NCBI GenBank assembly: GCA_037968755.1
Contig: JBBKWB010000177.1
Coordinates: 1 to 64,000, forward strand
Direction of reading: 5' to 3'
DNA: 64,000 bases
DNA from: Woeseia sp037968755
GTDB lineage: Bacteria > Pseudomonadota > Gammaproteobacteria > Steroidobacterales > Woeseiaceae
The notes beneath the pieces were generated by a model. It was not told the DNA's origin. It searched no databases and saw only the letters and a program-made list of their open reading frames with translations. The translations under genes and the position numbers were made by a program. Shown here piece by piece: positions 8,879 through 17,896 of this stretch (position 1 is its first letter; each line of letters starts with the position of its first letter).

Positions 8879-11701
8879 ATGTTGTTGAAAGCGTCCCGGC
8901 GGGCCGTTAGTGCCGCCTTTCTTGTCACGGTCGGGTTGTTCGCATTTGCGGCACAGGCTAAAGACAATAGTCAGGCGATTGAACGCCTCAAAGCCGAAAA
9001 TGCGGGTGCCGACGTTACGGTGAACTCCGCAACCGGCACCGCAAGCTTCGTTCGACTCAAAAAGAATGCATCGCAGGTGCGTAGATCCGCACGTGCCAGT
9101 TCGACGTCAAAGAACGACGACGCAGTCAACTTCGTTGGTCGCAATGCCGAGGCTTTCGGTCTGCGAATTGGCGGTAACGATCTTAAACTGAGAAAAACCG
9201 AACGCGACAAGCTTGGGCAGACGCACCTGAGTTACGAGCAGGAATACGGCGGTGTGCCGGTATTCGGCAGCTCCCTGAAAGTCCATTTTGACGCGAACGA
9301 CGAACTTGCCGTGGTTAACGGCACGCTGGTGCCGGATATCCAGGTATCGCTGGCGCCGACGCGTAGCGCATCTGATGCCGGCGAGACGGCCGTGCGCTTT
9401 GTTGCAGCAACGCTTGGTAATACAGACTTAATCGCTCGCAAGAGCCGCTTGACGATTTTCCGCGAAGGTCTCGCCAAGGGCGTACCAGGCGACAATCACC
9501 TGGCCTACGAAATCGAAGTAAGCAATGGCAATGACGTACGCGAGTTCGTCTATGTCGATGCGCATACCGGCAAGTACATTGACCAGATTACCGGAACGCC
9601 GGACGCGCTGAATCGTCGTGCCTATGACGGTCTCGCTCTGCCCTTCGTTCCGCCAAGCTACCCGGGCATGCCGTTTTGGGTTGAAGGCGATCCGCTGCCA
9701 ACCTCCGATCCGGAAGCCGACAACATGATCATCGCGTCCAAGGAGACCTACGATCTCTTCAAGAATGCCTTTGGTCGTGATTCCTACGACGGTGCTGGCG
9801 CAACCATGGATTCCATTTTCAACCGTGGTTACAGCTGCCCCAATGCATCATGGAACGGCGTATTCATTTCCTTCTGCGCAGGTCTTACGACCGATGACGT
9901 AACGGGTCACGAATGGGCTCACGCTTATACCGAATACACAGACGGCCTTATTTACCAGTGGCAGTCCGGTGCGCTTAACGAATCCTATTCGGACGTCGTT
10001 GGCGAAACTGTGGACCTGATCAACGGCCGCGGTGGCGATGATCCGGGCGGCCTGCGCGCCGAGGGTGTCTGCTCGATCTTCGGTGGCACTCCGCCGCCGT
10101 CATTGACGGTCATCGGTGGTGGCGCCGCAGGTAGTTACTTCGTGACAGCGTCGGTTAACGAACCGCCATCGCCGTTTACGATTGGTCCGCTGCCGATGGT
10201 GATGTCTCAGCCGGCCGGTGCCTGTCAGCCAATCACGAACAATGTTGCAGGCCAGATCGCGATCATCGACTGGACTTTGACAGCAACTGGCGGCAACGAA
10301 TGTGGCTCCGCTACCCGCGCAGGCAATGCAATTGCTGCGGGAGCGGCGGGCATAATCTTTACTGCTCCGCCAGCCGGGCGTTTGAATCTTGGTTCCAACG
10401 CGAGTATCGGCAGCGTCCAGGTAGACTTTGACGATGGTGTGACCATCAAAGCGGGTCTGCCAGCCGATGCGACGATCGTATTCGAAGCCAGTACTGACAA
10501 CTCGGTACGCTGGTTACTCGGCGAGGATGATGCTGCTGTTGGCCTGAGCGGTCCACTGCGCGACATGTGGGCACCGGCCTGCTACGGCGATCCGGGCAAG
10601 GTTAGCGACGAAGTGTACAAATGCAGCACCGCAGACCAGGGTGGCGTGCATTCGAACTCGGGTGTGCCGAACCGTGCATTTACCTTGATGGTTGATGGCG
10701 GCACGTATAACGGTCAGACGGTCGGTGCTATCGGCCTGACGAAAGCGAATCACATCCTGTTCCGCGCAAAGACTCATTACCAGGGCCCGGCGACTAACTT
10801 CATTGGTCATGCCGACGCACTGGAGCAGTCGTGTGCAGACTTGACGGGAACCAACCTTGCATCGCTGACGGACGGCACGCCATCCGGTGAAGTCATTTCG
10901 GCGAATGACTGTGCAGAGGTTGCAAATGCAATACTTGCGGTTGAACTGCGTACGCCGCCGGCTCAGTGTGGTTTCCAGCCATTGCTTGCTCAGAATCCTC
11001 CGCCGCTGTGTGCTGCCCCCGGCACCGAGGCGAAGAAAGTCTTCCGTGACAACTTCGAAAGTCACAGGCGTCAGGACGATGGCAATGTTGGTAACGACAC
11101 CAGCGATGGCAACGGAATGCGTTGGACGGTAAGTCACGAAGGCACCACGCCGGACTTTACGGAACGCGATTGGTTAGTTACATCCGCTCTTCCGGATGGC
11201 CGCAGTGGTAGCGCCTACTTTGGTGCAGACCCGAATATAGGCACTTGTCTGCCTGGCGGTGACGAGACGGCTGTACTGCATCTCGACAGCCCGGTAATCA
11301 ATGTACCCAAGAGAAAGAAAAAGGACGAGGACGGCCTCATGCTGGCGTTCGATCACTGGGTAGCGACGGAAGCCGGCTGGGACGGCGCCAACGTGAAAAT
11401 CAGTGTCAACGGCGGCCCATGGCAGCTTGTCGTCTTCACTGACTTCGTCTACAACCCGTACAACATACTGTTGTTCTCGGCGGCGCAGGGTAATACCAAC
11501 CCGATCGCCGGCGAACAGTCGTTCTCCGGAACAGACGCGGGTGCAGTAGACGGCACCTGGGGTCGCTCGATCATCAACCTGGAGCCGTATGCTCAGCCCA
11601 ATGACAAGATTCGGCTGCGCTTTGATATCGGTAACGACGGTTGCAGCGGCAGGTTTGGCTGGTACGTTGACGACGTCATCGTCTACCAGTGCCGCAACTA
11701 G
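8879..11701 (+). CDS. Secreted M4 (thermolysin-type) metallopeptidase with inserted PA domain
   Basis: A 940-residue protein with a signal peptide (cleavage near AQAKD) and an FTP/PepSY-like propeptide to about residue 240. The catalytic domain carries H344-E-W-A-H348 and the third zinc ligand in GALNE368SYSD. The thermolysin-like catalytic His segment (GGVH591SNSG) comes only after an insert of about 190 residues. That insert (about 400-560) has the features of a protease-associated domain (GQIAIIDWTL, GAAGIIFT, GSVQVDFDDG). The C-terminal 240 residues look like an immune-inhibitor-A/MAM-type beta domain (DNFES..., FDHWVATE..., GWYVDDVIVYQC). AAGGGG sits 8 bases before the ATG. The gene is monocistronic, with a strong terminator behind it. 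It probably degrades extracellular protein. Confidence 0.92.
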   Translation: MLLKASRRAVSAAFLVTVGLFAFAAQAKDNSQAIERLKAENAGADVTVNSATGTASFVRLKKNASQVRRSARASSTSKNDDAVNFVGRNAEAFGLRIGGNDLKLRKTERDKLGQTHLSYEQEYGGVPVFGSSLKVHFDANDELAVVNGTLVPDIQVSLAPTRSASDAGETAVRFVAATLGNTDLIARKSRLTIFREGLAKGVPGDNHLAYEIEVSNGNDVREFVYVDAHTGKYIDQITGTPDALNRRAYDGLALPFVPPSYPGMPFWVEGDPLPTSDPEADNMIIASKETYDLFKNAFGRDSYDGAGATMDSIFNRGYSCPNASWNGVFISFCAGLTTDDVTGHEWAHAYTEYTDGLIYQWQSGALNESYSDVVGETVDLINGRGGDDPGGLRAEGVCSIFGGTPPPSLTVIGGGAAGSYFVTASVNEPPSPFTIGPLPMVMSQPAGACQPITNNVAGQIAIIDWTLTATGGNECGSATRAGNAIAAGAAGIIFTAPPAGRLNLGSNASIGSVQVDFDDGVTIKAGLPADATIVFEASTDNSVRWLLGEDDAAVGLSGPLRDMWAPACYGDPGKVSDEVYKCSTADQGGVHSNSGVPNRAFTLMVDGGTYNGQTVGAIGLTKANHILFRAKTHYQGPATNFIGHADALEQSCADLTGTNLASLTDGTPSGEVISANDCAEVANAILAVELRTPPAQCGFQPLLAQNPPPLCAAPGTEAKKVFRDNFESHRRQDDGNVGNDTSDGNGMRWTVSHEGTTPDFTERDWLVTSALPDGRSGSAYFGADPNIGTCLPGGDETAVLHLDSPVINVPKRKKKDEDGLMLAFDHWVATEAGWDGANVKISVNGGPWQLVVFTDFVYNPYNILLFSAAQGNTNPIAGEQSFSGTDAGAVDGTWGRSIINLEPYAQPNDKIRLRFDIGNDGCSGRFGWYVDDVIVYQCRN

Positions 11702-11733
11702 GCATGCGCCGGCACTGACCGGCAGATACGGAG

Positions 11734-11763
11734 AAAGGGCACCCATTGGGTGCCCTTTTTTTA
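11734..11763 (+). terminator. Rho-independent terminator after M4 peptidase
   Basis: A perfect 11-base stem, AAAGGGCACCC / GGGTGCCCTTT, with a 3-base loop, runs directly into a T tract ending near 11762. It lies 33 bases after the peptidase stop. Confidence 0.95.
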
Positions 11764-11902
11764 TACACGCCCGCCGGCGAGGGTCGGGCTAGCCATCACA
11801 GTCGATTTTCATGCTCTGCTTACCGCGGAGCGCCAGGCTGGCCGCGGAACGCGAAAAAGGCGATGATCCACGCTCGTTTCTGCACTGTGGATGTAGCGGA
11901 CG

Positions 11903-12913
11903 ATGATTGCCGACCAACAAACACCGATGACCGTCGCCGAGGTAAGGGCGCTACGCCAAGGCGGCGAGCTGTCTGCCGCCGAGTATCTTCGACGCGTCCA
12001 GGATAGTCGGGACGCGACTTACTGGCATCGTTGGGCGATGCGCGCATTGCTCGTCCTCGGCGCGGCACACGTGCTGGCCGGCGTCGTCTTTTTCTTTGCC
12101 TACAACTGGGAAGATCTCCCACCTTTTACCAAATTCGGAATTTTGCAGGCTGGAGTGCTGACGTCTTTCGCTGCTGCGCTCTTGCTGCGTCTGGAAAAAC
12201 CTGCTGGCCAGGCCATGCTGATCGCCGCCTCGGTTTTTACCGGGGTCCTGTTTGCGGTCATCGGTCAGGTCTACCAAACGGGCGCCGATGTCTGGGAGTT
12301 GTTCGCAGCCTGGACCCTGCTGACACTCCCCTGGGCGCTTGCCTCGAAGAGCAGCGCCCACTGGTTGTTGTGGATCATACTCTGCCTGACGGCTGCCGGC
12401 CTGTACGGAGCCCAGGTACTGGTTGCAGCCGGCAGTATGACTCAAGTGTCGTTGACAACCCTGGTTGCAGTGCTGCCACTGTTGTTCCTGGCCATTCGCG
12501 AAATCGGTTTACAGAGCGGGTTAGCGTGGCTTGAGGGAAACTGGTTCCGACGCAGTCTCATTGTCTTGTCCATGGTGCCGCTGTTCGGCGTGGCACTTTC
12601 ATTCGTTCTAAGCACGGATTCGGCTTTACCCGGTTTTATCGTATTCCTGGTCGTGTCTGCGGCGCTAGGCTACTTGTATTTGAAAGTCTGGCCGGACTTC
12701 TCTGTGCTCGCTCTCGTTGTCGCCCTCGCGTCATTGCTGGCTATGGTGGTCGGCGGCCGCGTGATTTTCGAAGTGCTGGAGATAGGTGATCCCGGCACAG
12801 CGGTTTTGGGTCTGTTACTGCTCGGTGCCTGGTGTGTATTCCTGACCAGCGCCGTGGTCAGGCTGCTTAACTATCTGCACAAACAGCTACAGGGGGCAGG
12901 CGAGTATGAGTAG
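11903..12913 (+). CDS. DUF2157 integral membrane protein
   Basis: A 336-residue protein. The soluble N-terminus (AEVRALRQGGELSAAEYLRR) is followed by about ten hydrophobic segments, with the family block FFFAYNWEDLPPFTKFGILQ and a VIGQVYQTGADVWELF segment. This is the DUF2157 family; its function is unknown. Its 3' end overlaps the DUF4401 gene by 8 bases, so it is the first gene of a coupled trio that recurs in gammaproteobacteria. The ATG at 11903 has only a weak GCGGA site upstream; a second ATG at 11927 (MTVAEVR) is possible. Confidence 0.85.
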   Translation: MIADQQTPMTVAEVRALRQGGELSAAEYLRRVQDSRDATYWHRWAMRALLVLGAAHVLAGVVFFFAYNWEDLPPFTKFGILQAGVLTSFAAALLLRLEKPAGQAMLIAASVFTGVLFAVIGQVYQTGADVWELFAAWTLLTLPWALASKSSAHWLLWIILCLTAAGLYGAQVLVAAGSMTQVSLTTLVAVLPLLFLAIREIGLQSGLAWLEGNWFRRSLIVLSMVPLFGVALSFVLSTDSALPGFIVFLVVSAALGYLYLKVWPDFSVLALVVALASLLAMVVGGRVIFEVLEIGDPGTAVLGLLLLGAWCVFLTSAVVRLLNYLHKQLQGAGEYE

Positions 12914-13862
12914 CGACACGATGCCGTGGTATGTGCGCTGGGTCATAGGCATCGGCGCCTGGGTTACGGCCCTGGTACTAATAGCCCTGGGTGCGGTATT
13001 CGTATTCTCGTTGCTCGATGCACAGAGTCCGGGGGCCCTGGCCGTATTCGGAGCATTATTTTTCGCATTCGGCTTATGGATGCTTTGGCAAGGCTCGAGC
13101 GGAATTTTCGCAGAGCAACTTGGCATCGCAACTGCCGCCGCCGGTGGCGCGATGATATGCGGCGGTCTCGCAGTAGAAGTGGAAAGCCTTTGGGCCGGGT
13201 TCGCGGCAGCGAGCATAGTTCTGCTCGCAATAATCCTGGTTACCGACGAGAAAATTCTGCAGTTCCTGGCTGCGGCACTCGCAATCGGGTTCTATGTAAC
13301 CGCATTGTTTGATGCAAAAACAAATTACGCATTTGATCTGATTTCCCTGGCAACGCCGGTCGGCCTCGCATTGATTTTGTATCCGCCGCGACGGGATCTC
13401 ATGCCGACGGCAGTCGCCTTGCTGCTCACTTTTCCGGTTGTTGCAATTCTGGCGATGGACCGCTTCCTGTGGCTCGACGACCTGCAGCAGGGCGGATTGT
13501 TCGCGCAGATCCTGCACATCGTGCTATTCCTCGGCCTGGTATACCTGCACTGGCGACGTTCTGGTGACAACGGGGCTAACTGGCAAGTACTTGCGTTTGC
13601 GGTTGCGGCCGTACTCGTTTGTCTGCTGTTACCAGCCGGCGGCTCCGCCGCAATGTTGATTCTGATGTTGTCGTTTGTAATTGGCTCGCGACCGTTCGCG
13701 TTCCTGGGTGCCGCACTGCAATCACAGTTCATTGTGCGTTACTACTACAGCCTGGAAATGAATCTGCTGGACAAGTCGCTGCTGTTGATGGGTGTTGGCG
13801 GTGTGCTGCTCATCCTTTGGTGGCTGGCACGGCGCAGTGACTCGCGCACGGTGCCGCTATGA
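12906..13862 (+). CDS. DUF4401 integral membrane protein
   Basis: A 318-residue membrane protein with roughly ten hydrophobic helices and few charged residues, matching the DUF4401 partner of DUF2157 in length and position. Landmarks are WYVRWVIGIGAWVTALVLIA near the start and a C-terminal YYYSLEMNLLDKSLLLMGVG block. It overlaps the gene before by 8 bases and the gene after as ATGA. Its role is unknown; the trio presumably forms one membrane assembly (inference). Confidence 0.82.
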   Translation: MSSDTMPWYVRWVIGIGAWVTALVLIALGAVFVFSLLDAQSPGALAVFGALFFAFGLWMLWQGSSGIFAEQLGIATAAAGGAMICGGLAVEVESLWAGFAAASIVLLAIILVTDEKILQFLAAALAIGFYVTALFDAKTNYAFDLISLATPVGLALILYPPRRDLMPTAVALLLTFPVVAILAMDRFLWLDDLQQGGLFAQILHIVLFLGLVYLHWRRSGDNGANWQVLAFAVAAVLVCLLLPAGGSAAMLILMLSFVIGSRPFAFLGAALQSQFIVRYYYSLEMNLLDKSLLLMGVGGVLLILWWLARRSDSRTVPL

Positions 13863-14356
13863 AGCACTGGCCCCGTTGGTTGGCAGTAGTCGGCCTGGTG
13901 CTCGTACTGGGTGCCGCCAACTATACGATTTCAGAGCGCCAGCAGGTTGTCGATCACGGCCGGCCATTGTTACTCGAGTTGCGTCCGGTTGATCCGCGCT
14001 CGCTGATGCAGGGTGATTACATGGCGTTGCGCTACGCACAGACGCTGTTTCCGCCGACCGGCATGACTGACAACATGCCAGGCCGCGGTGTCTTCGTGGT
14101 CAAGGTTGACGAGCACAATGTTGCAACGTTCTCGCGCCTGGATGATGGCAGTGCGTTGCGGCAGGACGAGGCGCGGCTGCGCTACAAGCTGCTCGATCGG
14201 AATGGTGACGCCAGCCTTGGCGCAGAGTCCTATTTCTTCCAGGAAGGCAGGGCGGATGATTTTGCCAACGCTCGTTTCGGCGTGCTGCATGTGGATACAG
14301 CCGGTAACAGCGTACTGGTTGGACTTGCCGATGAGCAGTTCCAGCTGATTCGCTAG
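13859..14356 (+). CDS. GDYXXLXY-domain protein
   Basis: A 165-residue protein with one N-terminal membrane anchor (WLAVVGLVLVLGAANYTISE) and the family signature LMQGDYMALRYAQT at about residue 55. The rest is predicted periplasmic beta structure. It is the third gene of the DUF2157-DUF4401 operon, with start and stop overlapping as ATGA (13859-13862). The trio order is conserved in many proteobacteria, but no biochemical role is established to my knowledge. Confidence 0.88.
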   Translation: MKHWPRWLAVVGLVLVLGAANYTISERQQVVDHGRPLLLELRPVDPRSLMQGDYMALRYAQTLFPPTGMTDNMPGRGVFVVKVDEHNVATFSRLDDGSALRQDEARLRYKLLDRNGDASLGAESYFFQEGRADDFANARFGVLHVDTAGNSVLVGLADEQFQLIR

Positions 14357-14485
14357 GCGAAGCTCAGTTCGCCACCAGCCGCCGTGCCGTCGTTTCCGAA
14401 AAACAGTTTCGTGAGCTAAGCCATGGATTTGCGGCCAGTCATGCAGGATGATGGTCGCCAGTATTCGTAGAGCCCACACCGACCC

Positions 14486-15901
14486 GTGCAAACTTTTTCC
14501 AGCGACCCAAAAACCCAGAAATCGCTGAAGCACTCCCTGCGTGATGCGTCGGCATTCGCCGTGATGACGGGTTTTGGTGAAACTTACCTTTCTGCTTTCG
14601 CCATTTTCCTGCGCGCCACAACACCGCAAATCGGATTGCTGGCGTCGATTCCACCCTTGCTCGCCTCATTGGTGCAACTGCTTTCAGCATGGCTGGGCCA
14701 TGTTACCGGCCATCGCCGTGCGATCATTCTTGCTGGTGCAGGTTTGCAGGCCTTCGCGTGGCTGCCGATCATCACATTGCCGTTGTTGTTCGCCGAGCAC
14801 GCCGTCCCGTTGCTGATTGTCAGTGTGATTCTTTACCATAGCGGCGCGCACCTGGCCCTGCCGCAGTGGACCAGCCTGCTTGGCGATATCGTACCTGCCC
14901 GCAAGCGCGGGCGTTTCTTCAGTCAGCGTACGCGGCGGATTGCCTCTACTACATTCGTTTCGCTGCTTCTGGGTGGATCGATACTGCATTTCATGTCACA
15001 GCGCGGCGACACGCTCACCGGATTCATCGTGTTGTTCTCGATTGCCGGTGTTGCACGAATCGTGTCTGTTTACCACTTGTCCCGAATGCACGACCTGCCG
15101 CGACAACATGCGGCACTGGACTTGCCGGAGGGGCGGGAGTGGTGGCAACGCCTGCGCGATTCCAATGCCGTACGATTCTCAATGTTCTTTGCGCTGATGC
15201 AGTTTGCGGTCGCCATTGCGTCACCCTTCTTCACGGTCTACATGCTGCGCGATCTTGACTACACCTACATGCAGTTCACGATCAATACGGGCATGGCGAT
15301 TTTCGCGCAATTTCTGACCTTGTCGCAGTGGGGCCGAATTAGCGACGTATTTGGCAACCGACGTATTCTGGCTGTTACCGGGCTGTTCATTCCGCTGATG
15401 CCTTTGCTCTGGACGTTTTCGACTGACTTCTGGTATCTGCTTTCCATTCAGGCGTTAAGCGGATTCTCCTGGGCCGGCTTCACCTTGAGCGCGAGTAACT
15501 TTCTTTACGACCTGATAGCACCCAACCGGCGTGCCGCTTACATCGCCGTGCACAATGTGCTCGCAGCGTGTGGCGTCTTCTGCGGTGCAGTTATCGGTGG
15601 TTTTCTCGGTGCCATGTTACCCACCGAGGCAGTATTGTTCGGTACGTCGTACAGCTGGCTCAGCCCGCTTTACGGTGTTTTTATAGTGTCGATGCTGGCG
15701 CGTGGCCTGGTCGCCATCCTGTTAATACCGCGGCTGCGGGAGGTGCGTCCGGTACGGCCGATAACCACCGCGCAGGTTATTTTCCGGGTGACGCGAATCA
15801 ACGCGCTCGCGGGTATCGTCTTTGGCATAGTCGGCACGAAGCCGGACAAGGACAGTGGCGAAGATGATCCTGTTGCGGACCGTGCAGACCGATCTGCATA
15901 G
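14486..15901 (+). CDS. MFS transporter
   Basis: A 471-residue protein with about twelve transmembrane helices. The N-terminal GFGETYLSAFAIFLRATTPQ block and the cytoplasmic loop PARKRGRFFSQRTRR between helices four and five are typical of the major facilitator superfamily. The GTG start at 14486 has no strong ribosome binding site; the first in-frame ATG, at 14564, would remove part of helix one, so the GTG is kept. There is no neighbouring enzyme to hint at a substrate. Confidence 0.82.
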   Translation: MQTFSSDPKTQKSLKHSLRDASAFAVMTGFGETYLSAFAIFLRATTPQIGLLASIPPLLASLVQLLSAWLGHVTGHRRAIILAGAGLQAFAWLPIITLPLLFAEHAVPLLIVSVILYHSGAHLALPQWTSLLGDIVPARKRGRFFSQRTRRIASTTFVSLLLGGSILHFMSQRGDTLTGFIVLFSIAGVARIVSVYHLSRMHDLPRQHAALDLPEGREWWQRLRDSNAVRFSMFFALMQFAVAIASPFFTVYMLRDLDYTYMQFTINTGMAIFAQFLTLSQWGRISDVFGNRRILAVTGLFIPLMPLLWTFSTDFWYLLSIQALSGFSWAGFTLSASNFLYDLIAPNRRAAYIAVHNVLAACGVFCGAVIGGFLGAMLPTEAVLFGTSYSWLSPLYGVFIVSMLARGLVAILLIPRLREVRPVRPITTAQVIFRVTRINALAGIVFGIVGTKPDKDSGEDDPVADRADRSA

Positions 15902-15936
15902 TGGTTTGCCGGTCGCATGCTGATAGCTCGCAAAAA

Positions 15937-15964
15937 GTTGCCCGGCTCGGGAAGAGCCGGGCAA
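15937..15964 (-). terminator. Terminator hairpin after the DoxX gene
   Basis: TTGCCCGGCTC and GAGCCGGGCAA form an 11-base stem around a GGGAA loop. Read on the minus strand it is followed by C and five T residues, so it ends the rhodanese-DoxX transcript. It also lies just beyond the MFS gene and may act weakly in both directions. Confidence 0.85.
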
Positions 15965-15989
15965 ATGCTTTCCGGACGTGTTGCTACTG

Positions 15990-16418
15990 TCAGTAAGCAG
16001 GCGACTCCTGTCGCGATTCCTGGGGCCGGGGTTTAACTGCAAAACCACCATCACCCAGCAGTATCTGTACTACCGACAACACGATCAGGTACAGCGGATA
16101 CTCCCAGCCACCGTTCTCAGCGGAGAACACCCAGCCGTTGCCAGCGTGTGCCCAGACTGCGCCGATGAGGATCGGTAGCAGGGCCGCCGACACCAGTCGT
16201 GACTGGTAGCCCACGATGAGCAGCACACCACCTATCGCTTCCATCCAAAAGACGATGTAGGCAAGGAACGCGGGTAAACCGATCGAGCTGAAGTACCCGG
16301 CCGTGCCGGCCAGTGTGTAAATGCCGTATTTCAGAATCAGGCTGTGGGCCAGGAACATCAGCCCGAGGCTAATTCGGAGTAGTGCGGTGGCATAGGCCAC
16401 CCGGATTTCCCTGTTCAT
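15990..16418 (-). CDS. DoxX-family membrane protein
   Basis: A 142-residue protein with four membrane segments and DoxX landmarks (LLRISLGLMFLAHSLILKYG, FWMEAIGGVLLIVGYQSRLV). The ATG at 16418 was chosen because GGAGG stands just upstream and the homology begins there. It follows the rhodanese gene by 10 bases on the same strand. DoxX-family proteins are often linked to sulfur or thiol redox chemistry, in keeping with a rhodanese partner. Confidence 0.87.
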   Translation of the reverse strand: MNREIRVAYATALLRISLGLMFLAHSLILKYGIYTLAGTAGYFSSIGLPAFLAYIVFWMEAIGGVLLIVGYQSRLVSAALLPILIGAVWAHAGNGWVFSAENGGWEYPLYLIVLSVVQILLGDGGFAVKPRPQESRQESPAY

Positions 16419-16428
16419 GACGCCTCCG

Positions 16429-16815
16429 TTATGCCGATTTGGCCGTCTGTTCGACGGCGTAGCCATTCTTAAGCCAGGTGTCCCAGCCGCCCTCTACTTC
16501 GACGACCTTGAAGCCCTGGCGTACCAGTTCCACTGCAGCGTCCGCTGCGAGGTGGCAAGTCTGGTTGTAGCAGTATACGTACACGGTAGCGTCGCGGTTC
16601 AGGCCCCTGGCATTCGCCCACTTGTTCTTGGGCAGGTTGATCGCACCCGGCACATGGCCTGCGGCGAAATCGGCCGGGTAGCGCACATCGACCACCTGGT
16701 ACTTCGCCGGGTTCGTCTTGCTGTTGACCAGCACCTCAAGCTCGTGCGAGCCGGTGGTGAAGTTCATCTTGTCGCTGAAATATTCAAACGCTTTCTCAAA
16801 ATCGTAGTTACTCAT
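16429..16815 (-). CDS. Rhodanese-like sulfurtransferase domain protein
   Basis: A single-domain rhodanese of 128 residues. The CH2A-like part is YQVVDVRYPADFAAGHVPGA, and the active-site loop begins with the putative catalytic Cys in VYCYNQTCHLA. No signal peptide is visible, so it is probably cytoplasmic. The ATG at 16815 has AAGGAG 7 bases upstream. It is divergent from the LysR gene at 16931 and precedes DoxX, suggesting a two-gene unit controlled by that LysR protein (inference). The loop is one residue longer than minimal and has a second Cys, so persulfide chemistry may differ. Confidence 0.88.
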   Translation of the reverse strand: MSNYDFEKAFEYFSDKMNFTTGSHELEVLVNSKTNPAKYQVVDVRYPADFAAGHVPGAINLPKNKWANARGLNRDATVYVYCYNQTCHLAADAAVELVRQGFKVVEVEGGWDTWLKNGYAVEQTAKSA

Positions 16816-16862
16816 TGCGGTCTCCTTAAGACGTTGTGCAATTGGTGGACAGCAGAGTAACG

Positions 16863-16919
16863 GTTCACGTTTGATTGATAATCTACCTAAATCGAAATAT
16901 ATTGTTTCCCCACGTGAAC
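16863..16919. promoter_or_regulatory. Inverted repeat in rhodanese-LysR divergent region
   Basis: GTTCACGT at 16863-16870 and its exact reverse complement ACGTGAAC at 16912-16919 lie in the 115-base region between the divergent starts. They could be two half-sites for the adjacent LysR regulator. The arms are far apart, so the assignment is tentative. Confidence 0.35.
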
Positions 16920-16930
16920 AAAGGTTGCCG

Positions 16931-17833
16931 ATGAATACCCTGACCGACGTCGCCGTATTCGTACAAGTCGTTGAAAGCGGGAGCTTTACCGCGGCGGCTG
17001 AGGTGCTGGAGATGTCCAAGGCGGCGGTCAGCAAGTACGTTGCCCGGCTCGAGCGGCGACTCGGCAGCCGCTTGCTCCATCGCACGACCCGCCGGCTCAC
17101 CCTGACCGAAGCGGGTTCGGCGCTGTACGACGGTGCCGCCGGTGCGCTGGAGCAAATCAGTTCCGCCGAAGGCGCGGTCATGGAACTCGCCGGCCAGCCA
17201 CGCGGCAAGCTGCGGGTAACCGCGCCGGTCTACTTTGGTTCGACATTCCTGGTGCCGGTGATCGGGCAGTTCCTGCGTCGCTACCCGGATATCGAGCTCG
17301 AGCTCGACCTCGACAATCGCATTGTCGACATGGTGGCGGGCGGCTTCGATGTGGGCATTCGCATTACGACACTCAGCAGCAGTTCGATGGTAGCGCGCCG
17401 GCTCGCGACCTCGGCGCTCGTCACGGTCGCTGCACCTGGCTACCTCGCGAAACGCGGTGAACCGCTGTTGCCCGCAGATCTTCGCGATCACAATTGCCTG
17501 ACCTACAGTCTTGATCGGACGCCGGGCGAGTGGCATTTCAATGACCCCAAAGGCGACGTCAGCAGCGTCCGCATACGCGGCAACCTGCGCTGCAACAGCG
17601 ATGAAACCCTGAAACAGGCGGCGCTCGACGGCCTGGGAATCGTGCACTTTCCCGAGTTGTTCATCACCGACGAATTGGCACAGGGCAAACTCGTACGCTT
17701 GTTACCCGGCTATGAGCCAGCGCCGGGTTCTATTTTCGCCGTATTCCCAAGTCGGGCAAACCTTGCGCCGAAAGTGCGCGTGTTTATCGACTACCTCGCA
17801 GACAGCCTCAGCGAATCCCAGCTAACACGTTAA
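16931..17833 (+). CDS. LysR-family transcriptional regulator (next to rhodanese/DoxX)
   Basis: A 300-residue protein with the N-terminal helix-turn-helix (FVQVVESGSFTAAAEVLEMS, then KAAVSKYVARLERRLGSRLL, HRTTRRLTLT) and a periplasmic-binding-protein-like effector domain, of standard LysR length. The ATG at 16931 matches the family start and has AAGG upstream; an in-frame TTG at 16871 would add 20 residues. It is divergent from the rhodanese-DoxX pair, the classical arrangement for LysR control of a neighbouring operon. The inducer is unknown. Confidence 0.92.
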   Translation: MNTLTDVAVFVQVVESGSFTAAAEVLEMSKAAVSKYVARLERRLGSRLLHRTTRRLTLTEAGSALYDGAAGALEQISSAEGAVMELAGQPRGKLRVTAPVYFGSTFLVPVIGQFLRRYPDIELELDLDNRIVDMVAGGFDVGIRITTLSSSSMVARRLATSALVTVAAPGYLAKRGEPLLPADLRDHNCLTYSLDRTPGEWHFNDPKGDVSSVRIRGNLRCNSDETLKQAALDGLGIVHFPELFITDELAQGKLVRLLPGYEPAPGSIFAVFPSRANLAPKVRVFIDYLADSLSESQLTR

Positions 17834-17896
17834 CGGCTGTTGCGAGTGGCAGGTACATCGCTACAAACCTGTGAGGAGTTCGGCAATCGGTGTCGT

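Noticed and set aside
16883..17647. Long minus-strand open frame inside the LysR gene
   Set aside because: It is antisense to a clear LysR sequence, and composition and motifs do not support a protein.
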